Origin: Forficula auricularia
Lineage: Eukaryota > Arthropoda > Insecta > Dermaptera > Forficulidae
Length of the DNA: 64,000 bases
Direction of reading: 5' to 3'
Assembly (NCBI GenBank): GCA_024734495.1
Contig: JALMQS010000102.1
Span: 10,808,640 to 10,872,639, forward strand
Each line of letters starts with the position of its first letter. Position 1 is the stretch's first letter. The notes below the pieces were generated by a model. It was not told the DNA's origin, made no database searches, and was given only the letters and a program-made list of their open reading frames with translations. Made by a program: the position numbers and the translations under genes. Below are positions 31,401 through 39,385 of the stretch, one piece after another.

Positions 31401-34231
31401 CTCCGCCAAATAATTTATATCGAGGGGTGAACAGCGACCTAAAATCGTGTACCCCTACTTCCACTTTCATTTCAAAGTAGAAGACAATAGATGACAATAG
31501 ATTACCTAATGAATTCCAAAGTAATTCCAAATACTTCCAAAGACAGTGTACACCTAATTCCAATTGCGGTTCACCCCTCGATTTATATTATGAATAAAAG
31601 TTTTTAATTTTTTTAAAAAATATGTTTTTTAAAAATTCTAATTTTACATAATGAAGAATTTAAAGGAAGAATCAATTATCTTTTTTATTTTTTTCATGTT
31701 AGAATGGACCGCTCGCCTCCGGGAGTCGAACCTAAGTGCCAAACTTTCATTTCTGGCAGTGGGCTTAACTCTATATACCAAATAAAATATATAGGTATAT
31801 AATAAAATCTTTCATTCGGTCTTCGAATTCTTGCAATCGATGTCCATCAGCTGCACTTTTTTCAAATGAAAACAAAAAACAGCGCTTGAGCAAATTGAGT
31901 TTTGTTGCCACAAAGGTTAACATGGTTAGAGCACAAGGAAAGTATGTTGCTTACACTTCAGCGAAATGATAGATACTGATTTTTATAGTGAAATGATGAC
32001 GCTTTAACATGAATATAGTTACAAGATGATCCGATGCGATTTAATGCTAGTTACGCCATCTTTTGTAAATCCCTCAAAACCTATTTGTACACCTAATATT
32101 TTGGCGAAAACAATCCTCTAGTGACGTTAGAATTAAGAAAAATTTAATATTAAGGAAATACTTTCAGCGAAGATGTAATTTTGGAAAATATATTTTTCAG
32201 ATTTAAAAAAACTCACTTATTTTTTAGTATAACTTTTATTAAAAAAAGTTAAAAAGTAAAATGTAATGATATGATTAAATTGGAATAGTTTTCTCACCTG
32301 GTAAAAATCCAAAGGACGAGGCCATTGCCTAGAGTTGCAATTATAAAGAAGAAGAAATAGAGCATTCCCAAAAAATATTGCATTAGAGGCTGAGGCTCAG
32401 GGAATCCTGAAAGCCAATGCTCGGGTATATAGGGCAGTTCATCTTGAGGAATATCCCAACCGAGAAGATCCGGTTTGAATCTTAATAATTTAATAAAGAG
32501 ATTTCATTAAATTCTTTTGAAAATGTATTTATAATTTTGAAGTAATTAATATTTTTTTTTTAAATCTCATAAATAAAAAAATTAAATTAATTCAAGACCT
32601 TAATTTCTCTTGAAATTCAAGCTGAAAATTTTAAAAAAATAATTAAAAAGATGCATTTTAGAAGTATAGGTAGGATTTAATGGCCAATTGATGGAAAGTC
32701 CACTGAGCCAAAAAAGATTGTGTTGTCATTCTCCGAGTACATTAATTGAGTATATCTCGAGGGGTGAACCGCGACCTAAAATCGTATACACCTACTTCCA
32801 CTTTCACTTTCATTTCTAAGTAGAAGACAATAGATTATCTAATGAATTCCAAAGTAATTCCAAAGACGGTGTACACCTAATTCCAATCGCGGTTCACCCC
32901 TCGGTATATCCTTACCTTGGTTCTAAAAGCGCAAATGTCCGAATTTAAAGAATTTGAGCCATAGAGATACACAAGTGTACTCTAGCTGCGGCCTAATATG
33001 ATTTCAAAAAGTTACCTAGAACTTCTATTAAAGCAGTGGTTGTTATAATATAATTTAAAAGGAATTCAAAATTAGAAGAAAAAAATGTAAACTTTTTCAA
33101 AACTCACTACAATTTCCACATATTTTAGTTATTTTACAATTTTTGTTTGCATACGACTTAAGTTAGAAAGCTGAAACTTGACAAAGAGTGGCAGCTTTCA
33201 ATACATAATTGTGTGCTAAATTTCAGCTAATTAGAACTTTTCATATAACATTTCAATTTAATCTGATTTTCTATTGGAAGTTCTGTAGCTAGAAATCCCA
33301 AAATCAATACAAACATTTTAGCACCAGAATGAACTATCTACGATCTTCCGTTGAGTATTGTAATCCAGACAAACAGACACCCGGATAGTTCGATAAAATC
33401 ATACTTGAATAAACAAATAAAAAAATCACTGTATTGGGAACCATGGTAGGGGCGTGGCTTAATTTGTTGCCGCCTAGTGGTTGAAAAATGAACTACTCAT
33501 TGTAGGTCACTTTAACCAGCGATAAGCGAAATTATAAGAAATTTTTTTAATAATTCGAATAAAAATAAAAGAAATATGCAAATTTATTAGTAGTACACCT
33601 ATACTAGTATACAATTTTAGTGCTGGGGAAAATTTAATTGATCGGGGTCATGTATTAAATTGTGTACAAAGGTGTATACTAATAGTGAAAGTGACACACT
33701 CCATATAATTGCATTGGATAAAATCATGCTTGAATAAACAAACTGTACTGGGAACCTTGGTAGAGGCGTGGCTTAATTTTTTGCCGCCTAGTGGTCGAAA
33801 AATGAACTCATTGTAGGTCGGTTATAACCAGCGATAAGCCAAATTATAAGTACAATTTTTAATAATGCGAATGACAATAAAATAAATATGAAAAATTTAT
33901 TAGTAGAAATCTCTACTATAGAAATTTTACTGTTGGGGAAAATTTAATTGTTCTGGGTAACGTATTAAATTGTGGCAAAGTGGATACTAATAGTGAAAGC
34001 GACACACTCCATATAATTGCATTTTGTTTACAAAAAACATCATCTTCTAATCACAATCAGTAAAATAAATATGTAGTTACCCAAAACTTAACAAAGTACA
34101 CACAGACCCTTTTATGATCAAGATACAGATAGCTATATGTTATTTGGACAGAATATTACAAAAACATTCTCTTACCTGACAGCTTCAGGTCTTAAGACCC
34201 ACGTTTCGTTTTTCGCCATCAAATGTCTCAT
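20218..34231 (-). CDS. Ultraviolet-sensitive r-opsin (seven exons, complete)
   Basis: A Gq-coupled rhabdomeric visual pigment that binds retinal and acts in the photoreceptor membrane. Exons: 34231-34176, 32480-32298, 31050-30704, 28363-28191, 23032-22872, 21870-21769 and 20329-20218. All introns are GT-AG and the phases join to exactly 377 codons plus TAA. Features: sequon N8-E-T; '[18 protein letters not shown]' before TM1; K105 in '[12 protein letters not shown]' (TM2 lysine typical of arthropod UV opsins); disulfide C125-C202; D149-R150-Y151; E196 before YLTSC; '[14 protein letters not shown]' in TM6; retinal Schiff-base K323 in '[14 protein letters not shown]'; helix 8 '[14 protein letters not shown]'; a Thr-rich tail. 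In-frame TAA lies upstream of the first ATG; a second ATG is at 34219. Which UV clade (Rh3/Rh4-like or another) needs a phylogeny. Confidence 0.96.
20402..20575 (+). mobile_element. tRNA-related SINE, family 2, copy 1 (opsin intron 6)
   Basis: 'GAGGCGACTGTGGGTCAGTG', a B-box-like GGTTCGAGACTG, then 'CTCCTCTTGGAAAGCAATGG' and 'AGTATAATTGCCTA'. The 3' part is truncated compared with copies at 24411-24695, 59505-59775 and 62677-62957. Confidence 0.85.
20840..21720 (+). repeat. Two related repeat units about 660 bp apart
   Basis: 'ATCAAGTCTCATGAGTTATT' / 'GTCGTAAAATAAATATTTTA' / 'CGTCTTCGGTAAGTC' and 'GAAACTTAAGCTAT' occur in the same order near 20895-21060 and again near 21555-21715. A sequence of this type also appears near 42840-42930. 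No coding capacity. Confidence 0.7.
21769..21870 (-). CDS. UV opsin exon 6 (TM7, chromophore lysine)
   Basis: Encodes [20 protein letters not shown] and [14 protein letters not shown]323 is the retinal attachment site. Donor AG|GTAATT. Confidence 0.95.
22385..22680 (-). mobile_element. Fragment of the ACTTTACCATAC-family interior
   Basis: 'ACCAAACTCAACCAAATTTT' 'GTATACATA' and 'AAACTAACCACCCAAAATGG' followed by a G run occur twice. The same blocks are in 54700-54900 and 58750-58830. The ends of the element are not seen here. Confidence 0.6.
22872..23032 (-). CDS. UV opsin exon 5 (TM6)
   Basis: Acceptor AATTCCAG, donor CA|GTAAGA. Encodes [20 protein letters not shown], then [20 protein letters not shown] and [13 protein letters not shown]. 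It includes the cytoplasmic loop 3 segment next to TM6. Confidence 0.95.
23213..23310 (+). mobile_element. Possible hAT-terminus relic
   Basis: 'TTCCAACCAGGGAGCCGCGG' and 'AGAATTTTTTAATGAAAAAT' resemble 61632-61720 ('GTTTCCAACAAGGAAGTCGC'). Such 'cagtGGTTTxCAACC' ends are typical of hAT elements. No TSD resolved. Confidence 0.35.
23355..23990. repeat. 636-bp foldback in opsin intron 4
   Basis: 'AGGCAATTTTTCTTG' / 'GGTAAAAATTGCCT' mark the centre near 23670. Arms pair 'GAAAACCATGCGTC' with 'GACGCATGGTTTTC', 'TTTTGGACTATTTTCA' with its inverse, and 'CCCAAATAAGAGTT' with 'AACTCTTATTTGG'. About 300 bp per arm. Confidence 0.8.
24411..24695 (-). mobile_element. SINE family 2, copy 2 (near full length)
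   Basis: On the minus strand: 'GAGGCGACTGTGGGTCAGTG', B box GGTTCGAGTCTG, 'GGAAAGCAATTGTAACC', 'AACCGGCGTTAAAAAGTAGG', 'ACAGCTAAACACACTCAG', and a 3' end 'GATATGGCACTTAAAGAAG' with an AAG-rich tail. Confidence 0.88.
25415..25480 (+). repeat. (CA)n-(TA)n microsatellite
   Basis: About 24 CA units are followed by about 8 TA units at the 3' side of the Penelope-like relic. Confidence 0.97.
25511..25556 (-). ncRNA. Hammerhead ribozyme motif, family B (Penelope-associated)
   Basis: Minus strand: CTGATGA, stem II GAGG..CCTT (one G-U pair), C, GAAA, stem III ACT-AT-AGT (perfect three base pairs), C at the cleavage site. Outer stem I is provided by TATAATT upstream and AATTATA downstream with an internal loop between. 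It lies about 110 bp 3' of the Penelope-like GIY-YIG coding relic on the same strand, the position expected for hammerheads in Penelope-like elements. Confidence 0.75.
25705..26035 (-). pseudogene. Penelope-like GIY-YIG endonuclease remnant
   Basis: The block '[14 protein letters not shown]' corresponds to the 'G.T.R.l..R..EH' segment, and 'NNHSFPEG...DIESLEILK' to the 'nH.f......E...I' segment containing the catalytic-type Glu. A frameshift near an A run (about 25950) separates them, and the N-terminal RT is missing. Confidence 0.75.
26380..26922. mobile_element. TAGGGTGG foldback element, copy 2
   Basis: 'CAGGGTGGTCCTTATTTTGT' at the left and 'AAATAAGGACCACCCTAA' at the right, with 'TCGAAATAAATAAAAAATAT' and 'CAGTAGACTTTATCCTTATA' as in copy 1 (9645-10212). 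Located in opsin intron 4. Confidence 0.85.
27587..27746 (-). mobile_element. MITE family M8, copy c
   Basis: CGAGGGGTGAACCGCGACCT to CACGGTTCACCCTTCG, flanked by ACATTTAC and CCATTTAC (8-bp TSD, one mismatch). Confidence 0.9.
27832..28050 (-). mobile_element. MITE family M8, copy d with internal tandem expansion
   Basis: Flanked by a perfect 8-bp TSD ATATAGCC (27824-27831, 28051-28058). The interior is expanded by repeats of 'CCAAATATTTCCAAGTACTT' of about 20 bp, making this copy 219 bp instead of about 160. Confidence 0.92.
28191..28363 (-). CDS. UV opsin exon 4 (EL2 end, TM5)
   Basis: Acceptor TTACAG, donor CAG|GTGAGT. Encodes (E)[16 protein letters not shown], then [20 protein letters not shown] and [18 protein letters not shown]202 forms the conserved disulfide. 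Confidence 0.95.
28516..29058 (+). mobile_element. Harbinger-like element relic with a Myb/trihelix-like fragment
   Basis: The left terminus GGCCGGTTCAGACGAAGC plus TTTTTCT resembles the inverted right terminus (GGCTGGCGGACACGAGGC plus TTTTTCT). TAA/TTTA flank the ends. Inside, 28800-28880 encodes '[18 protein letters not shown]', which resembles the N-terminal Myb/trihelix-type domain carried by Harbinger elements. The rest of the frame has no recognisable domain. Confidence 0.6.
29117..29165 (+). ncRNA. Hammerhead ribozyme motif, family C
   Basis: TACTA, CTGAAGA, T, stem II GGTCA/TGACC (perfect five base pairs, loop ACCAGAGG), GAAA, stem III AC-T-GT, T, then TGGTG. TGGTG pairs with TACTA (two wobble pairs) as stem I. 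The core is complete. It is followed by 'GAATCAATAAAATAAATAAT', an A-rich tail as in retroelement 3' ends. Confidence 0.7.
29254..29500. repeat. Foldback with GC-rich insert
   Basis: 'CCGTCCCCCAACAAAAACAG' at 29250 is matched inverted at 29475-29496. The middle has 'CTGCAAGGCTC...AGCCAGGGGGCTCGC', a block also found inverted in 30190-30320 and, in part, at 22660-22830. Confidence 0.7.
29584..30130 (-). mobile_element. RTE-like LINE fragment, reverse-transcriptase C terminus
   Basis: A 162-codon frame (30074-29586) encodes '[20 protein letters not shown]', '[18 protein letters not shown]' and '[19 protein letters not shown]', the region after the RT domain in many arthropod LINEs. The N-terminal RT and endonuclease are missing. 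The end reads 'CAGTCTTAGGACTGTATACT' followed by (AATAATG)n. A second shorter copy of the same 3' end is at 39639-39886. Confidence 0.8.
30150..30322 (+). mobile_element. GC-rich repeat with possible Helitron-like end
   Basis: 'CCCCTGGCTAGCAAGAGGGC' then 'GCCGAAGGTGGGCCTTGCAG' and CTAG|T. AAGG/CCTT could form the small hairpin before a CTRR-T terminus. The 5' TC end is not identified. Confidence 0.35.
30459..30600. repeat. Near-perfect 142-bp palindrome flanked by a 14-bp direct repeat
   Basis: 'CTGTATTAGATGGAGGAGGT' through 'CAATAAAACACCT' is mirrored exactly by 'AGGTGTTTTATTG' through 'ACCTCCTCCTTCATCTAATA'. GAATCTTATTTATT flanks the inserted block (30419-30432 and 30600-30613). Confidence 0.9.
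30704..31050 (-). CDS. UV opsin exon 3 (TM2-TM4)
   Basis: Acceptor CTTGACAG, donor CCTG|GTGAGT. Encodes '[18 protein letters not shown]', '[18 protein letters not shown]' with the UV-type K105, '[20 protein letters not shown]', and '[16 protein letters not shown]'. Confidence 0.96.
31421..31580 (-). mobile_element. MITE family M8, copy e
   Basis: Perfect 8-bp TSD ATTTATAT (31413-31420, 31581-31588). Ends CGAGGGGTGAAC and GTTCACCCCTCG. Confidence 0.93.
31700..31790 (-). mobile_element. tRNA-like SINE head fragment
   Basis: The minus strand has 'GTTTGGCACTTAGGTTCGAC' TCCCGGAG (B box) followed by a T-rich stretch. It lacks the rest of a tRNA fold. Confidence 0.4.
32298..32480 (-). CDS. UV opsin exon 2 (N terminus, TM1)
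   Basis: Acceptor ATTATTAAG, donor ACCAG|GTGAGA. Encodes [40 protein letters not shown] and '[15 protein letters not shown]' (TM1 with the GN motif). Confidence 0.95.
32758..32903 (-). mobile_element. MITE family M8, copy f
   Basis: TSD GTATATCT / GTATATCC. Ends CGAGGGGTGAACCGCGACCT and CGCGGTTCACCCCTCG. Lies in opsin intron 1. Confidence 0.92.
33390..34022 (+). repeat. Tandem duplication of about 325 bp (opsin intron 1)
   Basis: 'AAAATCATACTTGAATAAAC', 'GGCGTGGCTTAATTTGTTGC', 'CAGCGATAAGC' and 'GAAAGTGACACACTCCATAT' occur in order twice, offset by about 300-326 bp. Confidence 0.85.
34176..34231 (-). CDS. UV opsin exon 1
   Basis: ATG at 34231 preceded by an in-frame TAA. Encodes [18 protein letters not shown] with donor AG|GTAAGA. 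N8-E-T is the extracellular N-glycosylation site. Confidence 0.85.
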
Positions 34232-34894
34232 CTGCGTCCTCTTTTAGCTAGACTAACCCTAAAATTAAAGATCGCTTGCCTTTTTATAAATCTCTGCAAT
34301 TAAGGCTTAAGCTATAAATCCGTGAAGCGGTAGGAGTGTATTTAAGTCTCCGTCAGCATTTTTTACAATCTATTATCGCATTTATTTAATCTGATTCTGA
34401 TTCTATTCAGGAAATCGAAAGTAGAATGAATGAATGAATGACGCTCTTAAATTATTCTTTTTATTTCAATAGAAATATATATAAGTATAATATATATATC
34501 TACAAATTGTTTATTAGAAATCATTTAACAAAGTATTCTTTTTTTTTTAATATATTTTGTTTTTTTGTTTATTGCTTGAAATAATTAAGCGTGCAGGAAA
34601 CATTTCTGTTTCTCTATAATTACTAATCATAAATATAGCAAATTCTTTATCTATTATATAAGAATAGTTCAATTTCAAGTTCAAAATCACACTTGGTTGT
34701 CAATCACTTTTCATTTAATTATATATAAATATAATATTATAAAATCTTTCAGAAGCTCGTTGTGTAGTTATAAAATATTTAAAATATATTTATAGGAATT
34801 ATTGATAATAATTATGTACAATATTGTGTAATTATGAGCTGGCCTTTTGTGATCAAACTTTCTGTATTCTGACACTCAGCTAGATAACAAATAC

Positions 34895-35049
34895 TGAGAG
34901 ATGAACCGCGACCAAATATCGTGTACACCTACTTCCACTTCCACTTTCATTTCCAAGTAGAAGACAATAGATAAAGGGGCATTATCTAATGAATTCCAAA
35001 ATAATTCCAAAGAAGTGTACACCTAATTCCAATCGCGGTTCACCCCTCG
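34895..35049 (-). mobile_element. MITE family M8, copy g
   Basis: TSD ACAAATAC / GCAAATAC. The left TIR is slightly mutated (TGAGAGATGAACCGCGACC). Upstream of the opsin gene. Confidence 0.88.
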
Positions 35050-35433
35050 GCAAATACATACATTGGCTTTGGAGATAATTGATTTTTTTTTATTCTTAAT
35101 TATTTTATTGTCAGGTTGCTTATCGTGATGTGTTTTCGAAGTTAGACTTATCATAGAATATAAATAGAAAATTAAATGAAATTTTGAAAAAGTCCACGAT
35201 TTGACCAAAATCTTGCAATCATATTTCGAATTGATATTAACTTTATAAAACTTAAGTTTTATAGTAGATATTTAATTTCTATGAGATTTACCGTTTTTAA
35301 GTTAGCTTATATACGAACATACAGGGAGAAACAACAATGACTTGAGCCAATTTTTGGGCTTTGGAGATCAGATAACATGAATTCTTGTTGAAAATTTGAA
35401 CAGTGTCTATAAAAATTATTGTATAGTTTCAAA

Positions 35434-35510
35434 CGAGGTGTGAATTCCAAAATAATTTCACATAATTCCAAAGAAGTGTACACCTAATTCCAATCAAGGT
35501 TCACCCCTCG
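35434..35510 (-). mobile_element. MITE family M8, partial copy h within a local duplication
   Basis: Its right end and the following 130 bp ('CAAATACATACATTGGCTTT' onward to 35641) duplicate 35049-35181. It arose by local duplication of copy g and its flank rather than by transposition. Confidence 0.8.
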
Positions 35511-35802
35511 ACAAATACATACATTGGCTTTGGAGATAATTGATTTTTTTTTCTTAATTATTTTATTGTCGGGTTGCTTATCGTGAGGTGTTTTCGAAAT
35601 TAGACTTATCATAGAATATAAATAGAAAATTAAATGAAATTTTTTTAATTAATCTTCCTCTAATATAATGCATTTTTATATTGAAACTAGCTGACGAACG
35701 GGCCTTCGACTCGGCGTCACATAGCCCCTGGCGGGGAGCGTCTCGTTCATACCAATTTAATAATTGAAATTTAAAATGATACTGTGAGTATTGAAAGAAT
35801 CG

Positions 35803-36122
35803 TAGAGTAATATAGAGTGGAAGGCTCCATAAGGAGCCAATGTATTTTAGCGTATACGAGTTACAGAGCTCTCTGGCGAGACAAGGGCAAAACCATTGGG
35901 CAATAAAATGGCGGAAACCACTCTCTTCGGGGAAAATTTTGGTGACATTAAGAGTAAAAATACGCTTATATATATAACATAAAGGGTATGTCTTTTATCT
36001 ATGACAAAGGCTTTGAATGTTCTATGATCTTTGGATAGCTCCTAAGAACTAAGAGTTTGCTAAGTGCAGTAGCTAGAGAGCGCTTTTTCTATATACGGTA
36101 GCCTTCCACTCTATATTACTTT
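35803..36122 (+). mobile_element. Tc1/mariner-type MITE (TIR GAGTAATATAGAGTGGAAGG), copy 1
   Basis: TIRs GAGTAATATAGAGTGGAAGG / CCTTCCACTCTATATTACT with TA at the ends. About 320 bp, nearly identical to copy 2 at 36591-36918. Confidence 0.9.
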
Positions 36123-36590
36123 ATGGAAAGAATGTGCTGAATGAAATTGATTCAACAATAAGGAAAGATTTATTTAACACATTGGCTAAGCACGATCACT
36201 ATCTGACCAATCAGAATCGTTCTGATAATTTAACGCTTTGCCATTGGCTATGCACTGGCCAATCAGATCGTTTGGAGCATACAAACATATATACATACTT
36301 TTCCATTCCATTGAAATACCAAGATAGGGTTCGATTCGATTGAGCTAAAATTTTCTATATTTAATAGAAATTTCATTTAATATTCTATTTACTTACATTT
36401 TATTATTACTTTTTGAAGCCAATTATTTAAACAAAAGAAATGAACTTAAACCTGCATTTAATGGATTCCAACAAAAACATTCAAATTTTCAATAATTTCT
36501 GCACACCACAGAGTTTTGGAAAACTGTATACCACCCCTCAAAGCTGACTTCACGGCGGTTATTGTTTGAGGCTATATTATTTGGTGCATA

Positions 36591-36918
36591 GAGTAATATA
36601 GAGTGGAAGGCTCCATAAGGAGCCAATGTATTTTAGAGTATACGAGTTACAGAGCTCTCTGGCGAGTCCAGGGCAAAACCATTGGGCAATAAAATGGCGG
36701 AATCCGCTCTCTTCGAGGCAAATTTTGGTGACATTATCAAGAGTAAAAAACACGCTTATATATTTATATAACATAAAGGGTATGTATCTTTTATCTATGA
36801 CAAAGGCTTTGAATGTTACATGATCTTTGGGATGGCTCTTAAGAACCAAGAGTTTTCGCCCTGCAGTCGCTAGAGAGCGCTTTTTCTATATACGGTAGCC
36901 TTCCACTCTATATTACTC
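36591..36918 (+). mobile_element. Tc1/mariner-type MITE, copy 2
   Basis: TA TSDs (36589-36590, 36919-36920) and the same roughly 23-bp TIR as copy 1. The interior keeps 'GCTCCATAAGGAGCC' and 'CTATGACAAAGGCTTTGAAT'. Confidence 0.93.
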
Positions 36919-37019
36919 TATGATTGAACAAATTATTTACAAAAAGTACATTTTAGGATTTGAAATCAACAAATCATAGTCATAAACAGAGCCACTGTGA
37001 TGTGACTCTAATGAAAATG

Positions 37020-37560
37020 CATGGGAAAATTCCTTGAGAAACTTCACAAATTAATTTTTAATTTTTCAAGTTTATACAATAATTTTGATCAAATCTTTAA
37101 AATAACAACATTTAATAAACAGATAAATTTAATTTCATTTTTCCTATATTCTGTAATTTTATTTTTGGGTCCATTCAAAGCGGGTTTTGACCCTCGGAGG
37201 GTTAATTTCGTTATTGCAATCAAGTTGATAAATTGTGCTTTAGATTATATTATTTAATAGATATAAATTAAATTATTTCAATTATAGGATTAAAATTAAA
37301 GTGAGCCTTTCGAGACTATAATCTCGTTATATTTGATTAAGGCAGCCAATCATTGATCAATCATTTTTTTTCTTAAACAAAATTTATTGAAAAATTTTAA
37401 TCTTGAATCTTTCTTAATAAACATTTTTTAATTAAAAACATTCTAAGAAAATTTCTTGGCAAACTTCAAAAATTAATTTTTTAATTTTTCAAGTTTATAA
37501 TATTTTCTACAATTTTGATCAAATCTTTAAAATAACAACATATAATAAACAGATTTTAAT
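37020..37560 (+). repeat. Local duplication in AT-rich DNA
   Basis: 'TTAATTTTTAATTTTTCAAG' and 'GATCAAATCTTTAAAATAAC' occur near 37050-37105 and again near 37470-37530. Confidence 0.7.
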
Positions 37561-37792
37561 GCTTTTATTGAATTTATTATTTGCTGCTTTTTGAAAAAAA
37601 AAAAACAAAAAAAAAAAAACGATATACTTCAATGGCGACCGGGGACATTACAACCAGAGGATGCTGTCTAAAAAAGAACCCTTTAATTTTTTAAATATCA
37701 TTTCATTTTTCTCAGCATCCATGGATCACATGCCCCGTGCTAGCCAGGGGGGATAGGGGGACTTAGAGTGACTTTATAGGGAGAGTGGAAAC

Positions 37793-37998
37793 ACGTAGGG
37801 TCATCCGCCATTTTTAGTCTTTTTTGAAATTGAAGAATATTAGGAAATTTAAGAAAATTAATATTTAAACACATTCTATACACATATTAAAGATTATTTA
37901 ATTAAAAATAAAATGAAATAATAATAATATTATCTTAAATTTCCTAATATTATTTAGCTTAAAATACGACTAAAATGGCGGATGGGCCTACGTGTCCC
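37793..37998. repeat. Foldback with CACGTAGG ends
   Basis: 'CACGTAGGGTCATCCGCCAT' pairs with 'ATGGCGGATGGGCCTACGTG', and 'AATATTAGGAAATTTAAG' pairs with its inverse near 37935. About 200 bp. Confidence 0.8.
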
Positions 37999-38222
37999 TT
38001 TGCCTAAATAGCTTTTTGATCCCCTGTCCTAAAATCGTGAAAAAATCTCATAAACAAAAACAATTAAAATTTGTTTTAATGTAGTCAACAAAACCAAAAT
38101 TATACTAAATTATTTTCTCTCGGAATGAATAATTTTAATATCCTTATAGAAGAAGATATTGGCATATTGAATCTAGCTAGTTATTTTTACAGATATAATT
38201 AAAAAAAAAAAAAAAAAAAGAA

Positions 38223-38393
38223 GGGGGGGTCAGATAGGCTAGAGGTTAGCGTGCCAGCCTGCTAACCAGAGGACCAGGGTTCGAATCCGACTCGAGGCAT
38301 TCAGCTAAAATCTGACCCCGGGGGTAGAGACAAATTTAGAAAAAATATAATTAGTATCTTAAATTGGCTTATGGCTAGAAAGGCCGAAAAGCC

Positions 38394-38421
<28 letters not shown>
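38223..38421 (+). mobile_element. SINE family 1, copy 2
   Basis: Shares 'GCCAGCCTGCTAACCAGAGG', the B box GGTTCGAATCC and 'GGCTAGAAAGGCCGAAAAGC' with copy 1, and ends in a long A run. Confidence 0.9.
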
Positions 38422-38426
<5 letters not shown>

Positions 38427-39113
38427 AATTTTTGAAATATTTTTGAAATGAATGTTTTAAAGAAAAAAATCTATGTTAATTTGAAAATCATTCTCTTAGA
38501 AATACTCTCAGAAATCTCCCCAGTGTGAAACCAGCTCAGAAATGGCGCGTCTGTTACTGTTTTAGTATAATATTTTGTAATTTTGTAATTTTTTTGAAAT
38601 TAAAACGTAATGATTTAGTATAATTTTTATAAAAAAAAAAAAAAAAAATAAAAGCGACTTCAAAATTATATAAACAAAACAAAGAAATAAACAGGTTCAT
38701 AAAAAAAGAAGTTATGGGTGAACATACATAACAAAAAAAAGGTCCAATACCAATGAAATTTAGTTTTTTACCAATTGGAAACTATACTGTACACAATGCA
38801 AAAAAATCATCAAAATCGGTTCACAATTGGCGAAGAAATCGAGTAACAGACACAAAAAATTCAGTCGAATTGAGAACCTCCTCCTTTTATGAAGTCGGTG
38901 CAATTTCTTGTTTCCCAAAAACATGTATTTTTAAAAAAATAAATTTGTATTAAAAATATTCCAAATTTTGAATATTTTTGAACCCAGGTTAGATTTTCCA
39001 AAATTTTCCGGTTACCGTCAGACCCCACCTAGCGCCCCATCACACTACTTTGTCCCCCTCCCTTCAGAGGTAACCAGCACGGGCCTGGCCACTGATATAC
39101 ATTTAAAAATAAT

Positions 39114-39385
39114 TTAATTATTTAATGACCCTCTTTTAAATTTGTGTGTTATTCTGAAATCCATTTTAATAAAAGTAGCACATGAATGTAAGGCTTGCTG
39201 AAGAATCCCGATTCGAAGAGATAATGGCTCCATTTGATTATTTGTAGTCTCCGGTGTAGTGTAGGGTAGTTGAGAGATAAATTTCCAAAGCGCATTCAAC
39301 ACAATCTGAACGACTTCGCCTTCCAAGTTTTCTCGGATAAGGTTACATATACTTGCCACAGGCATCTCGAGCGACGAATATTGCT
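39114..39385 (-). CDS. BBS10: BBS10-like terminal exon
   Basis: Acceptor TTTCACAG. The codon G|AG is completed, then QYSSLEMPVASICNLIRENL, 'VVQIVLNALWKFISQLPY' and 'SLRIGILQQALHSCATFI', and a stop at 39114-39116. Confidence 0.7.

Noticed and set aside
38753..38953. 66-codon open frame
   Set aside because: It lies in a dispersed repeat that also occurs at 53050-53330.
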